NCBI GenBank assembly: GCA_017428545.1 | Contig: JAFRQR010000034.1 | Coordinates: 1 to 64,000 of the forward strand | Direction: 5' to 3' | Source of the DNA: Clostridiales bacterium | GTDB taxonomy: Bacteria; Bacillota; Clostridia; Saccharofermentanales; Saccharofermentanaceae | Length of the DNA: 64,000 nucleotides | Shown: piece by piece, positions 1 to 9,142 of the stretch | Position numbering within the stretch: the first letter of the stretch is position 1 | How the letters are laid out: every line of letters begins with the position of its first letter | The notes under the pieces: model-generated | What the model was told of the DNA's origin: nothing | The model's database searches: none | The model's input: the letters and a program-made list of their open reading frames with translations, nothing else | Program-made: the position numbers and the translations under genes

Positions 1-50
1 TAGATAAATATATAGACTATTACAACAACAGAAGAATTCAAGCCAAAACA

Positions 51-90
51 AGATGGATGCCTCCTGCTGTTTACAGGAAGACATCCATCT
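51..90 (-). terminator. Stem-loop terminator downstream of the small exporter gene
   Basis: A perfect 9-bp stem (51-59 with 82-90) encloses a second short stem (TCCTG/CAGGA). Read on the minus strand it is followed by a T-rich stretch (CTTGTTTTGG), so it would end the minus-strand transcript of the exporter gene. The rest of 91-180 is T-rich with no gene that I can see. Confidence 0.6.
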
Positions 91-180
91 GTTAAAACAA
101 ATTCATTAATCTATGTGTCCAGTTTCCTGGGTACATATCACAGATGCCCCCTTTTTGTTTGACTTTTTTGTTTTGGTTTT

Positions 181-642
181 TCAGATCAGGAAACTTAATC
201 CTGCGAGCGCACCATAGGCGATCAGGGTGACGACCACGGCGGCGATGCAAACGCCGATGACGGCGGCCAGGATCGCTTTTTTGAACGGGACTTCACAGAC
301 GGCGGCGATGCCGGATCCGGTCCAGGCACCCGTTCCCGGAAGAGGAATGGCGATAAATCCGACCAGGGTCCAGAAGGCTACATTTCCGGCTTTTTCCACT
401 TTCCTGGCGAACTTGTTCTCGCAGAAATCGACGATCTTTTTGAGTTTCGGATATTTTCTCATCCAGTCGAAGACCTTTTTTACGAACAGCAGGATGAACG
501 GAACGGGGAGAAGGTTGCCGACGATGGCCAGCGGCAGCGCCACGTACCACGGAATGCCCTGGATAGCGGCATACGGGATGCTGCCACGAAGCTCCACGAC
601 CGGGATCATCGATATGAGAAACATGTAAAGGATCTTGTTCAT
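181..642 (-). CDS. Small multidrug-export / COG2426-type membrane protein
   Basis: A 153-residue integral membrane protein resembling the 'putative small multi-drug export protein' family (COG2426). About four membrane segments are visible, near residues 5-25, 33-55, 88-112 and 122-150. The family-like motifs PVVELRGSIPYA (about 14-25) and AIPLPGTGAWTGS (about 97-109) are present. The substrate of this family is not established, so the name should be taken loosely. The start is well placed: AAGGAG lies about 9 bases upstream. The gene is monocistronic, with its own candidate promoter and a terminator at the window edge. Confidence 0.8.
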   Translation of the reverse strand: MNKILYMFLISMIPVVELRGSIPYAAIQGIPWYVALPLAIVGNLLPVPFILLFVKKVFDWMRKYPKLKKIVDFCENKFARKVEKAGNVAFWTLVGFIAIPLPGTGAWTGSGIAAVCEVPFKKAILAAVIGVCIAAVVVTLIAYGALAGLSFLI

Positions 643-663
643 CCTACTTCTCCTTTATATTCT

Positions 664-683
664 CCGGCAAAAGCACTTGCCGG
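664..683 (-). promoter_or_regulatory. 7-bp hairpin in the 5' leader of the exporter gene
   Basis: CCGGCAA and TTGCCGG form a perfect 7-bp inverted repeat around a 6-base loop, about 20 bases upstream of the exporter start codon. It contains one copy of the word AAAAGCACTT that recurs over the window. There is no T-run, so it is not an ordinary terminator. Confidence 0.35.
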
Positions 684-736
684 TGTGACTTCTTTTTCCT
701 TTTTCGAGGGGGACTACCCACTCGCAAACGGCTATT

Positions 737-765
737 AGGATACCACATAAACTCCGCTGTGCCAA
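737..765 (-). promoter_or_regulatory. Candidate sigma-A promoter for the exporter gene
   Basis: On the minus strand TTGGCA (760-765) is separated by exactly 17 bases from TATCCT (737-742), about 95 bases upstream of the start codon. The -10 is imperfect, so this is only a candidate. Confidence 0.4.
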
Positions 766-798
766 ACTACATAACTCCGGACCGGCAAACCGATGGAC

Positions 799-1764
799 TT
801 ACGACACGACGTTGACGGGAGATCCTTTTAAGTAAGCAGACAGATTGTCCGCTGCGACATCCATCAGACGGAGCCGTGTCTCTTTCGGAGCCCAGGCGAT
901 GTGCGGGGTCAGGTAGGTGTTCGGAGCCGAAAGAAGCGGATTATTCTCACGGATCGGTTCGACACTTACGACATCGGCGCCGAGGGCGGCGATTTTGCCG
1001 GATCTGAGTGCGGAAGCAACGGCTGCTTCATCGAGAACCGGTCCGCGTGATGTGTTCAGAAGGATCACGCCTTCTTTCATTTTTGCGATAACTTCGGCAT
1101 TTACCAGATCCGTGGTCGCAGGTGTCAGCGGGCAGTGAAAGGAGATCACGTCGGATTCTTTCCAGAGCGTTTCTTCATTAACGAAAGTGACTTGCGGATC
1201 TGCTTTTTTCATCTCCTCCGTAATCTCCGAACGGCGGCAGGCGAGAACATTCATGCCCAGTGCGGAAGCGATGCGGCTCACGCGGGAAGCGATCTTGCCG
1301 AATCCGAAAAGACCCAGGGTCTTTCCATAAAGCTCGGTCAGATCTCCGTCCCAGAAACAAAAATCGCGGCCATTTGTCCAGACACCCTCATGCACGAGAT
1401 CACTGTGATGCCCGACTTTATTTGCAATCTCCAAAAGAAGGGCAATGGTCATCTGCGCGGTGGCAAAGGTTGCATATTCCGGGATATTCGTTACGGTGAT
1501 CCCGTGGCTTCTACAGTATTCCACATCCACGACATTAAAACCCGTGGACAGACAGCCGATATATTTCAGATCCGGAAGCTTCTCCAGGACTTCTTTCGGG
1601 AAACATGTCTTATTGGTAAGACAGACCGAAACTCCGGAAAGTCTTTCAAAGATCTCGGAAGGCGCGGTGTAGTCATATACCACCAGTTCGCCGAGTTTTT
1701 CAAAAGGAGCCCAGGAGATGTCTCCCGGGTTTTCCGTATATCCGTCAAGTATTACGATCTTCAT
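799..1764 (-). CDS. D-2-hydroxyacid dehydrogenase, NAD-binding
   Basis: A 321-residue cytoplasmic oxidoreductase of the D-isomer-specific 2-hydroxyacid dehydrogenase family (glycerate/hydroxypyruvate dehydrogenase-like). The Rossmann NAD-binding segment starts at GLFGFGKIA (about residue 150). The family catalytic residues are visible as Arg in NTSRGPVLDE, Glu in VEPIRENNPLL and His in LTPHIAW near the C-terminus. Length is normal for the family. It reduces a 2-keto acid to a D-2-hydroxy acid or the reverse; the substrate cannot be read from the sequence. It begins 29 bases after the S37-like peptidase gene and may be co-transcribed with it. Confidence 0.88.
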   Translation of the reverse strand: MKIVILDGYTENPGDISWAPFEKLGELVVYDYTAPSEIFERLSGVSVCLTNKTCFPKEVLEKLPDLKYIGCLSTGFNVVDVEYCRSHGITVTNIPEYATFATAQMTIALLLEIANKVGHHSDLVHEGVWTNGRDFCFWDGDLTELYGKTLGLFGFGKIASRVSRIASALGMNVLACRRSEITEEMKKADPQVTFVNEETLWKESDVISFHCPLTPATTDLVNAEVIAKMKEGVILLNTSRGPVLDEAAVASALRSGKIAALGADVVSVEPIRENNPLLSAPNTYLTPHIAWAPKETRLRLMDVAADNLSAYLKGSPVNVVS

Positions 1765-1793
1765 TTCAATTCACCTCAATTGGGTATTATAGC

Positions 1794-3464
1794 TTAGATG
1801 CCGAGCGCCGAACGAACGACTTCATCATATTCCTTAAATTGCTCATCACTTAAGTGATCCAGTGTCACTTCATCGTGAAAAGAAGCGGGGAGATTGAAGA
1901 TATGAACATTCGGATTATCGGATTCCTTTATCTCCGTGACCTGATATATGTCGGAAAGACCATTGACTATGATCAAAGGTTTCTCTGTTTTTTCCACTGC
2001 CCCGACACGGGTATTGAGCACATCCGGATTATATGCGAAAAGCTCCTTATGCACGTCGGCGATCCTGTATCCGAATACCTCAGGTTCCATCTCCTTTGTG
2101 ATGTAAAGGGATACGTCGCTTCCGTCTTTTTTCAGGGCATCGCGGAGATAGGAAAAATCATAAGCGTAGTACCCGTCCTCGCGATAACACTGGAACATGA
2201 AGCTATAAAGATTCATATCATCGCCCGATGAGCCTATATCTTTTTCGAGATAGGCATAGTGCCAGGGACCGTAGAGATTTTCCATGACCTCGAAGGATTT
2301 GTCCCGGAACTGAAGCTTTTCCCAATCGGTAGTGCTGTCTTTCAGCGCCAGTGCATCCTCGATCATTTTGAAGTTATCACCGTCAGGCATATCTTCGCTG
2401 TCGTACTGGAAAATGTGTACGAGGTCAAAAACGGTGCACTCGTATAGGATCTCTTTGGTAAAGGAGGAAGCGAACTTCAATCCGTACATTTCCGTGGCGT
2501 TTTTCCAGTATTGGTCCTGAAATTCGTCTTTGTGCTTAAGCATTTCCAGCTGAAACTCTAAAAGAAGATCTCTGTAACGTTGCGCTTTTTCTTTTCCGTA
2601 GCGGTCATCTCCGGCGGTCGTGTAGATGTAATCGCATAGCCCCGGAGAGTTTTGCCCGATCTTCAGCATTGCGCATTCGGCAATGAAAAGATCCGCGTCT
2701 TCGGGATGGCGGCCCAGCTGATACGCCGTGAACTCGCCGCCCTTACTCATGCCTTCGATACACCATTTCCCGGAAAGCATCGTCTTGAGGCTTTCGATGA
2801 TCTCGTGGAAATCTTCCGAAGCCTGCTCGCATGTCAGGTATTCCCAGTAGTCGGCTTTTTCATTGCTGAAACCTTCCGGGCGGGAATTGCCGTCAAAACG
2901 GTATTCCGGTTCGATCAGGTTGCAGCCGTACTTTTCGGAAAACAGAGGTTCGGCTTCATCGTAGAAATCTCCGTCATACATGCCGTAGTAAAGATTATAT
3001 CCGCCGATCGTGAACATGTTCGGCGCATCTTTTCCTTTATATTTCACATATACCCGCTGAAGGAAAGTGCCTTTTGAGGGATCGTTGTGGTCGACCGGCA
3101 TTTCAAAAAACAGGACATACTGGCTGTCATCGTAGTGGGAGCTTTTCTGCACATTGACCACACCCGGAAGTTTTCTGAATTCTTCGGCGAGCTCGTCATG
3201 CGCATCCTTCAAATTGCCGCTGATCGGGAAATCGATCCCGTCGGGTGCTTCGGTTACCGTGATCAGTGAGGGATCGGATCTTTCCGTTGTTACGGTAGCC
3301 GTTTCGGATGGTTCTGTTTCGACCGTGGTCTCCGAAGTCGTGGGAGAACTTGTTTCGGATCCGGTTTCAGATGTAGTTATATCGTTCCTGCCGCAGGACG
3401 ACAGAAAAATAACAGCGGAGAGCAAAAGCCCTCCGCATTTTAGTTTCCAGGATGATCTTTTCAT
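1794..3464 (-). CDS. Secreted lipoprotein, S37-family (PS-10-like) tripeptidyl aminopeptidase
   Basis: A 556-residue exported protein. An N-terminal signal with lipobox (IFLSSC) is followed by a long Ser/Thr/Glu-rich linker (about residues 25-65), then an alpha/beta-hydrolase-like catalytic domain resembling Streptomyces PS-10 tripeptidyl aminopeptidases (peptidase family S37). The nucleophile elbow is GMSKGG, and a C-terminal segment with NGLSDIYQV and FHDEVTLDHL may supply Asp and His of the triad. The likely role is trimming peptides outside the cell. I placed the start at the ATG at 3464, preceded by AAGG, instead of the TTG at 3491. It lies 45 bases downstream of nfnB, so read-through from the nfn operon is possible. 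Confidence 0.75.
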   Translation of the reverse strand: MKRSSWKLKCGGLLLSAVIFLSSCGRNDITTSETGSETSSPTTSETTVETEPSETATVTTERSDPSLITVTEAPDGIDFPISGNLKDAHDELAEEFRKLPGVVNVQKSSHYDDSQYVLFFEMPVDHNDPSKGTFLQRVYVKYKGKDAPNMFTIGGYNLYYGMYDGDFYDEAEPLFSEKYGCNLIEPEYRFDGNSRPEGFSNEKADYWEYLTCEQASEDFHEIIESLKTMLSGKWCIEGMSKGGEFTAYQLGRHPEDADLFIAECAMLKIGQNSPGLCDYIYTTAGDDRYGKEKAQRYRDLLLEFQLEMLKHKDEFQDQYWKNATEMYGLKFASSFTKEILYECTVFDLVHIFQYDSEDMPDGDNFKMIEDALALKDSTTDWEKLQFRDKSFEVMENLYGPWHYAYLEKDIGSSGDDMNLYSFMFQCYREDGYYAYDFSYLRDALKKDGSDVSLYITKEMEPEVFGYRIADVHKELFAYNPDVLNTRVGAVEKTEKPLIIVNGLSDIYQVTEIKESDNPNVHIFNLPASFHDEVTLDHLSDEQFKEYDEVVRSALGI

Positions 3465-3509
3465 TTCGTCTTTACCTTGATGGCCTGCCAATCAGATGAA
3501 TCTCTTGTC

Positions 3510-4898
3510 TCAGCCTTTTTCCTTGATGTACTTATCAATGGAAGCGGCCGCTTTTTTACCTGCACCCATGGCGAGGATAACGGTCGCGGCACCGGTTACG
3601 GCATCGCCGCCGGCAAACACGCCCGGACGGGTAGTCGCCATGGCTTCATCTGCGACAAGACAGCCTTTCGGATTCGCATCGAGACCTTCAGTCGTGCTTC
3701 GGATCAGGGGGTTCGGAGATGTTCCGAGTGCCATGATCACAGTATCTACGGTGATCTCGTGTTCGGATCCGGAGATCGCGACAGGTCTTCTTCTTCCGCT
3801 GGCATCCGGTTCGCCGAGTTCCATCGAAATGACTTCGAGAGAACATACTTCACCGCTCTCCGATCCGAGGATGCGGGTCGGGTTATTCAGGCACATGAAC
3901 TCGATGCCTTCTTCTTTTGCGTGATGTACTTCTTCGGCACGGGCCGGCATCTCTTCTTCGGAACGGCGGTACACGATATAGACATGTTCAGCGCCGAGGC
4001 GTTTGGCGGTGCGGGCAGCATCCATGGCCACGTTACCGCCGCCGACAACTGCGACTGCACTGCTCTTTCTGATCGGTGTGTCGTATTCGTTGATATAGGC
4101 TTTCATGAGGTTGACGCGGGTGAGGTATTCATTCGCGGAATATACACCGACGAGTGACTCGCCTTCGATACCCATGAAAGACGGAAGACCTGCACCGGAT
4201 CCGATGAAGACCGCTTCGTAACCTTCTGCGAAGATCTCGTCAATGGTAAGCGTCTTACCGATAACGAAGTTTGTTCTGACTTCTACGCCGAGAGACTGAA
4301 GATTTTCGACTTCTTTCTGCACGATCGCCTTCGGGAGACGGAACTCCGGAATACCATAGACCAGAACACCGCCGGCCTTATGAAAAGCTTCGAAGATCGT
4401 GACTTCATATCCGAGCCTTGCGAGATCGCCTGCACATGTCAGACCGGACGGACCGGAACCGACGACAGCCACGCGGTGACCGTTCTTCGAAATAGCGGGG
4501 ACCGCATCTTTAGAATGTGCCATATGGTAGTCGGCGACGAAACGCTCGAGACGGCCGATGCCGACGCTCTCGCCCTTCATGCCGCGGACGCACTTGCTTT
4601 CGCACTGTGTTTCCTGGGTGCAGACACGGCCGCAGACTGCCGGAAGACAGTTGGTCGCCGTGATGATCTTATAGGCTTCTTCAAAGTTGCCTGCCGCGAC
4701 CTGGGCGATGAAATCCGGGATGCGGACGTTTACGGGGCATCCGCTGACACACGGACGGTTCTTACAGTTTAAGCAGCGGGTCGCTTCTTCTTTGGCCATT
4801 TCCTCTGTATAACCGAGAGCAACCTCATCGAAATTCTTATTACGTACATTCGGATCCTGCTCCGGCATCGGAACTTTGGTAAGAGACATATTAGCCAT
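3510..4898 (-). CDS. nfnB: NADPH-side subunit of NfnAB transhydrogenase (glutamate synthase small-chain-like)
   Basis: A 462-residue flavoprotein homologous to the small chain of glutamate synthase (GltD-type). N-terminal Cys motifs that hold two [4Fe-4S] clusters are visible (CLNCKNRPCVSGCP and CGRVCTQETQCESKC, about residues 40-100), followed by an FAD-binding fold (VVGSGPSGL) and an NADPH-binding fold (VVGGGNVAMD). Paired with the adjacent subunit it is very probably NfnB of NADH-dependent ferredoxin:NADP+ oxidoreductase, which bifurcates electrons from NADPH to ferredoxin and NAD+. No large glutamate synthase subunit is present. Start at 4898: AAGGAGG stands 9 bases before the ATG, which overlaps the nfnA stop codon by 8 bases, indicating translational coupling. 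Confidence 0.9.
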   Translation of the reverse strand: MANMSLTKVPMPEQDPNVRNKNFDEVALGYTEEMAKEEATRCLNCKNRPCVSGCPVNVRIPDFIAQVAAGNFEEAYKIITATNCLPAVCGRVCTQETQCESKCVRGMKGESVGIGRLERFVADYHMAHSKDAVPAISKNGHRVAVVGSGPSGLTCAGDLARLGYEVTIFEAFHKAGGVLVYGIPEFRLPKAIVQKEVENLQSLGVEVRTNFVIGKTLTIDEIFAEGYEAVFIGSGAGLPSFMGIEGESLVGVYSANEYLTRVNLMKAYINEYDTPIRKSSAVAVVGGGNVAMDAARTAKRLGAEHVYIVYRRSEEEMPARAEEVHHAKEEGIEFMCLNNPTRILGSESGEVCSLEVISMELGEPDASGRRRPVAISGSEHEITVDTVIMALGTSPNPLIRSTTEGLDANPKGCLVADEAMATTRPGVFAGGDAVTGAATVILAMGAGKKAAASIDKYIKEKG

Positions 4899-5757
4899 TG
4901 TTCTGTTCCTCCTTCTTAGCGTCACCCATCTTCAGGATGCGGCACTCATGTCCGGCACTCTCTCTTTCCTGGGCCTTATAGTAGGAGTTTCTTCTCATCA
5001 GTTCGTCAAAGTCGACTTCGTGACCGTCAAAATCCGGGCCGTCTACGCAGGCAAAACGGATCTTGCCGCCGACGGTCACACGGCAGCCGCCGCACATGCC
5101 CGTACCGTCGATCATGATCGGGTTCAAGCTGACGAGCGTCTTAATGCCGTACGGACGGGTCACTTCGGCAAGGAACTTCATCATCGGGATCGGTCCGATC
5201 GCGATGACCAGATCGTATTTATTTCCTGCATCGATCAGGGACTGCAGTTTATTGGTCACGAATCCTTTTTCTCCGTAGGAGCCGTCATCTGTCGTGACGT
5301 AGAGGTTGTCGCTTACGGCGCGCATCTCGTCCTCAAGGATGACGATATCTTTGTTTCGGAATCCGGCGATCATATCGACGTGGGCTCCTGCGTTGTGCAG
5401 TGCTTTTGCAGAAGGATAGGCGATTGCGCAGCCGACGCCTCCGCCGACGACGCAGACGTTCTTATATCCTTCGATCTCCGTGGCATTTCCCAAAGGACCG
5501 ACGAAATCGAGGATCGCATCGCCTTCGTTCATCTGGGCCAGTGCTTTTGTCGAGGTGCCGACGGCCTGGAAGATGATGGTAACGGTACCGCGCTCGGGAT
5601 CCGTATCGGCGATCGTCAGCGGGATGCGCTCGCCATATTCGTCGATACGAAAGATGATGAACTGTCCGGCCTTCGCTTTTTTCGCGATGTACGGAGCATC
5701 GATATCCATGAGGGTGACAGCTTCGTTGAGCTGCCTTTTGGTTACGATTCTAAACAT
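4891..5757 (-). CDS. nfnA: NAD(H)/FAD subunit of NfnAB transhydrogenase
   Basis: A 288-residue ferredoxin-NADP reductase / dihydroorotate dehydrogenase electron-transfer-subunit-like protein. It has an N-terminal FAD-binding barrel (RIDEYGERIPLTIAD), an NAD-binding domain with VVGGGVGCAIAYP, and a C-terminal cysteine cluster (MCGGCRVTVGG, then FACVDGPDF) that would hold a [2Fe-2S] centre. This is the NfnA arrangement, and nfnB follows with an 8-base overlap. The start at 5757 is preceded by AAAGGA; the upstream ATG at 5781 lacks a site. Its promoter region carries a pair of 12-base direct repeats. Confidence 0.9.
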   Translation of the reverse strand: MFRIVTKRQLNEAVTLMDIDAPYIAKKAKAGQFIIFRIDEYGERIPLTIADTDPERGTVTIIFQAVGTSTKALAQMNEGDAILDFVGPLGNATEIEGYKNVCVVGGGVGCAIAYPSAKALHNAGAHVDMIAGFRNKDIVILEDEMRAVSDNLYVTTDDGSYGEKGFVTNKLQSLIDAGNKYDLVIAIGPIPMMKFLAEVTRPYGIKTLVSLNPIMIDGTGMCGGCRVTVGGKIRFACVDGPDFDGHEVDFDELMRRNSYYKAQERESAGHECRILKMGDAKKEEQNNG

Positions 5758-5844
5758 ATTCCCCGTCCTTTCGAAAAGCACTTGCCGGGAATACGCCGCC
5801 GTTTTCTTTGCGGCACAAGTTCCACATTCACCCCGGTGCTTCTC

Positions 5845-5892
5845 AAATGAAAATCATATCCTTATTTAATACTAGAGGGAAATGAAAATCAA
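5845..5892 (-). promoter_or_regulatory. Candidate nfn promoter flanked by 12-base direct repeats
   Basis: On the minus strand TTGATT (5887-5892) and TTAAAT (5864-5869) are 17 bases apart. The same 12 bases, AAATGAAAATCA on the plus strand, occur at 5845-5856 and 5880-5891, 35 bases apart; one copy covers the -35. This looks like a regulator site, with no known regulator assigned. Confidence 0.4.
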
Positions 5893-5947
5893 TATTTTCT
5901 CAAACAATGAAAGAAAAGAATAATCCGAATGATCGATTCTTTATCGC

Positions 5948-7267
5948 TCAGGGCTCGGGAAGATTTTCCACCTTGCTGTCCGGAAGGCGGATCGCACCCA
6001 TTTTCTGCTGGTTCCACTTGGAATAATCGCCCTTGTCGTGGGCGGATTCGATCTGGAAAGTAAATCCCGGAGAAACGGCATCGATCCTTCTTTCGATACC
6101 GCCTGCATCGAGCTGGTAAACGACGATGTCCGCGGTATAGCGGCCATACGTCAGGTGCGCAAGCGGCAGGGTGAGCTTTACCTTGTTTTCACCAGAAAGG
6201 ATATCCACAAGGTTTCCCGGAAGGGAAGAGGCGATCCTGCTTCCGTCCTGATACTGGAGCTGGATGCGGAAACCCACGTTTTTGATGTCTTTTGCCGCTG
6301 TGCAGGAAAGCTCGAACTCGGCTTCTCCGGAGGTCGGGAAGACAGGCTCCGGCCGGTTAAGAAGACGGAAGCCGTCCAAAGAGAAAACATCTCTTGCACG
6401 CAGGCGCTGGTACTCTTTGGAGCGGTGCTCGGGACCGTATTTGATCTCCGAGGGCATGACGGCTTCGGTGCCGAGATACACGGCGATTGCCTGATCGACA
6501 TCTCCTTCGAAGATGATCCTTCCTTTATCGAGCACGATGCAGCGCTTGCAGAGCTGGCGGATCGTATTCATGTTATGGCTTACGTAAAGCACGGTACGGA
6601 TATCGTTATTGGCGGCCTCGAGAAGGCAGTTGATGCACTTTTTCTGGAACTCGACATCACCGACGGCGAGGACTTCGTCCATGATGACGATCTCACTGTC
6701 GAGATGGTAAGCGACGGAAAAACCGAGCTTCACGAACATACCGCTGGAATATCTTTTTACCGGCGTGTCGATGAATTCTTCAAGTCCCGAAAAGGCGATG
6801 ATGTCGTCCATCTTTTCGTCGATCTCCGCCTTTGTCATGCCGAGGATCGCGCCATTGAGATAGATGTTCTCTCTTCCTGTCATCTCACCGTGAAAGCCGG
6901 TTCCGACTTCGAGCATCGAGGTGATATGACCATATAGATCGACAGTGCCTTCGGTCGGCGCCGTGATGCGACAGAGGATCTTAAGAAGCGTACTCTTTCC
7001 GGCGCCGTTTTTGCCGAGGATGCCGAGGGTCTCGCCCTTATAGACGGTCAGGTCGATACCGTCGAGCGCATAAAACTCTTTATTGCGGCTCGTTTTGGAC
7101 GGAAGTGCTTTTGGATCGGTATTCTTCTTTTTGGCACGCCATTCCTTGATCGCACCCTGAAGTGTACGCGCGCCGATCTTTCCGAGACGGTACTTCTTCT
7201 TAAGTCCCGAAACACGGATCATGACTTTTCTTTCGGTATTACCGCTGTTGTTTCCGACCGTACTCAT
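5948..7267 (-). CDS. Polysaccharide/teichoic acid ABC exporter ATPase with Wzt-type C-terminal domain
   Basis: A 439-residue ABC ATPase of the Wzt/TagH class that exports undecaprenyl-linked cell-surface polymers. The Walker A is GKNGAGKST, the signature YSSGMFVKL and the Walker B IVIMDEVLAVGD. After the nucleotide-binding domain (about residues 12-265) a beta-rich domain of about 150 residues follows, as in Wzt proteins, where it binds the end of the sugar chain. Its start codon overlaps the permease stop codon (ATGA), so the two are coupled. No glycosyltransferases are nearby, so the polymer cannot be identified. Confidence 0.88.
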   Translation of the reverse strand: MSTVGNNSGNTERKVMIRVSGLKKKYRLGKIGARTLQGAIKEWRAKKKNTDPKALPSKTSRNKEFYALDGIDLTVYKGETLGILGKNGAGKSTLLKILCRITAPTEGTVDLYGHITSMLEVGTGFHGEMTGRENIYLNGAILGMTKAEIDEKMDDIIAFSGLEEFIDTPVKRYSSGMFVKLGFSVAYHLDSEIVIMDEVLAVGDVEFQKKCINCLLEAANNDIRTVLYVSHNMNTIRQLCKRCIVLDKGRIIFEGDVDQAIAVYLGTEAVMPSEIKYGPEHRSKEYQRLRARDVFSLDGFRLLNRPEPVFPTSGEAEFELSCTAAKDIKNVGFRIQLQYQDGSRIASSLPGNLVDILSGENKVKLTLPLAHLTYGRYTADIVVYQLDAGGIERRIDAVSPGFTFQIESAHDKGDYSKWNQQKMGAIRLPDSKVENLPEP

Positions 7268-8133
7268 ACCGTATCCGCGAACGTCCTTTCTACACGATTA
7301 AAGATGATGATACTAAAGAAGAAAAGAAGGATCGTGACGGCAAGTCCCACCAGATAGTAGAAAAGGTCAAATTCTCCTTTTCCGAGAAGGATCTTACGGA
7401 TCAGCTCCATGATCTCACTTACGGGATTGATCTTGACGAAGATCTTCAGGACTCCGTCCGGAATACTGCTGATCGGATAGACGACGGCGGAACCGTACAT
7501 CCACAGATTGACAAGGACATTGACGACCGAAAGAAGGTCTCTGTATTTCGTGGTGACGCTCGAGATCAGGACGCCGACGCTCATGCCGAAAACAGCCAGC
7601 TGCAGGAAAAGAAGCGGCAAAAGCGGGTAGAGCGCCCACATCGGCGAAACGTCACCTCTTACTACGAAAGTCACAAGGAGCACGGCCACGATCAGTAGCT
7701 GGATCAGGAATTTCAAAAGGCTCACGATCATGTTGGAGATCGGGACACATATCCTGGGGAAGTAGACTTTACTGAAAAGGTATGCGTTGGTGATAAAGGT
7801 CTGCGAGTTACGGGTCAGGCTGAAAGCGAAGATCTCCCAGACCGCGGAAGATACAAAATAAAAAAGGATCTGCGGGACACCCGCGGTTCCGACGGCGGCG
7901 ATATGGCCGAAGACGAACATGTAGATCAGGCTTGATAGGATCGGATTGATGACGATCCATAAAGGCCCGAGGACCGTCTGCTGATAAGTAACGGTGAAAG
8001 TTCTTTTGGTAAGGAGTCCGACGAGATCACGGTATTGCCAGACCTCCCCCAGATTAAGACGCACGCTTTTATCGTCCGGCTTAAGGGTGATATGGTAAGC
8101 ACTATCCTGTCCGATCCTGCTGTTTTCCGACAT
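7264..8133 (-). CDS. Polysaccharide/teichoic acid ABC exporter permease (Wzm/TagG-like)
   Basis: A 289-residue ABC-2 type permease with about six membrane helices. The N-terminal LGEVWQYRDLVGLLTKRTF and the following TYQQTVLGPLWIVINP stretch are typical of Wzm/TagG/KpsM exporters. It forms the channel for the ATPase gene that overlaps its 3' end. The start at 8133 has AAAGGA 8 bases upstream. It diverges from the plus-strand ABC gene across a 144-base gap. Confidence 0.88.
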   Translation of the reverse strand: MSENSRIGQDSAYHITLKPDDKSVRLNLGEVWQYRDLVGLLTKRTFTVTYQQTVLGPLWIVINPILSSLIYMFVFGHIAAVGTAGVPQILFYFVSSAVWEIFAFSLTRNSQTFITNAYLFSKVYFPRICVPISNMIVSLLKFLIQLLIVAVLLVTFVVRGDVSPMWALYPLLPLLFLQLAVFGMSVGVLISSVTTKYRDLLSVVNVLVNLWMYGSAVVYPISSIPDGVLKIFVKINPVSEIMELIRKILLGKGEFDLFYYLVGLAVTILLFFFSIIIFNRVERTFADTV

Positions 8134-8277
8134 CCGTCTGTCCTTTTCTTTCGTTCGTTCCTATGGGGACCTCTCCCGATACATTCTATTTTACTCAAGA
8201 TACAGGGAATAGTAAATTCACTTAAAAAATGATAGACTATCTTTGTCTTATTATGTAAAAGAACTGGGGAGGATAAG

Positions 8278-9135
8278 ATGCTTCGAGTCAAAGGACTGAC
8301 GAAGAAATTCGGCAAAAAAGTCGCCAATGAGAACGTGAACCTCTCTCTCGAAGCAGGAGAGATCGGCGTCCTTTTAGGGCCTAACGGTGCCGGTAAATCA
8401 ACTGCCATCAAGTGTATCCTCGGACTTTTGCATTTTGACGGCACTGTGAAGATCGGGGGCTTCCCCGCAAATTCCAGTAAAGCCAAACAGATCCTGGGCT
8501 ATGTCCCGGAATTCCCGTGCCTTTATGACATGCTCACCGTACGTGAACAGTTTGAGTTCGTCGTCCGCGCATATAAGCTCGACAGAGAAAAGAGCAGAAG
8601 ATACGCCGCGGAACTTGTGGACCGCCTGCGCCTTACGGAAGTCGTAGACACGCTTTGCAAGGACCTTTCCAAAGGCATGCAGCAGAAAGTCTCGATCATC
8701 TGTGCACTGCTTCCGCGCCCGAAGCTCCTCCTTCTGGACGAGCCGATGCTGGGCCTGGATCCGCACGCGATCAAAGAACTCCGCCTGATCGTACAGGACC
8801 TCGCGGAAGAAGGTGTCGCCGTTTTGATCTCGACACACATGATCTCTACGGTCGAAGGCATCTGGGGCAAGGCATACATCATGAACAAGGGCAAAGTCGT
8901 TTCCTGTCACAGAAAAGAAGAGATGGTCGGCATGTGGTCCGAGTCTCTCGAGAGGATCTTCTTTGCCGAGACAGAATCCTATGACTCGCAGTGGCGTTAC
9001 GACGAGCCGATAAAGCCTTCTTCGGCAAAAGCACCTGCCGCGCAGCCTTCTGCGGGTTCTTCCAAGAAGAAGCCCCAGCAGGTAAGCCGTCCGAAGACGA
9101 CAAAGAAAAAGAAAAACAATAAAAAGAAGAAGTGA
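8278..9135 (+). CDS. ABC transporter ATPase with lysine-rich C-terminal tail
   Basis: A 285-residue ATPase of the ABC-2/drug-exporter (EcsA-like) type. The Walker A GPNGAGKST (about residues 39-47), signature LSKGMQQKV and Walker B LLLLDEPMLGLD are intact. Unusually, the last 45 residues form an Ala/Pro/Ser segment and then a highly basic tail (TTKKKKNNKKKK) that is not part of the nucleotide-binding domain and might contact membrane lipids or nucleic acid. A good SD (GGGGAGG) precedes the start. The partner membrane gene begins 7 bases after its stop. Confidence 0.85.
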   Translation: MLRVKGLTKKFGKKVANENVNLSLEAGEIGVLLGPNGAGKSTAIKCILGLLHFDGTVKIGGFPANSSKAKQILGYVPEFPCLYDMLTVREQFEFVVRAYKLDREKSRRYAAELVDRLRLTEVVDTLCKDLSKGMQQKVSIICALLPRPKLLLLDEPMLGLDPHAIKELRLIVQDLAEEGVAVLISTHMISTVEGIWGKAYIMNKGKVVSCHRKEEMVGMWSESLERIFFAETESYDSQWRYDEPIKPSSAKAPAAQPSAGSSKKKPQQVSRPKTTKKKKNNKKKK

Positions 9136-9142
9136 AGAAGCC

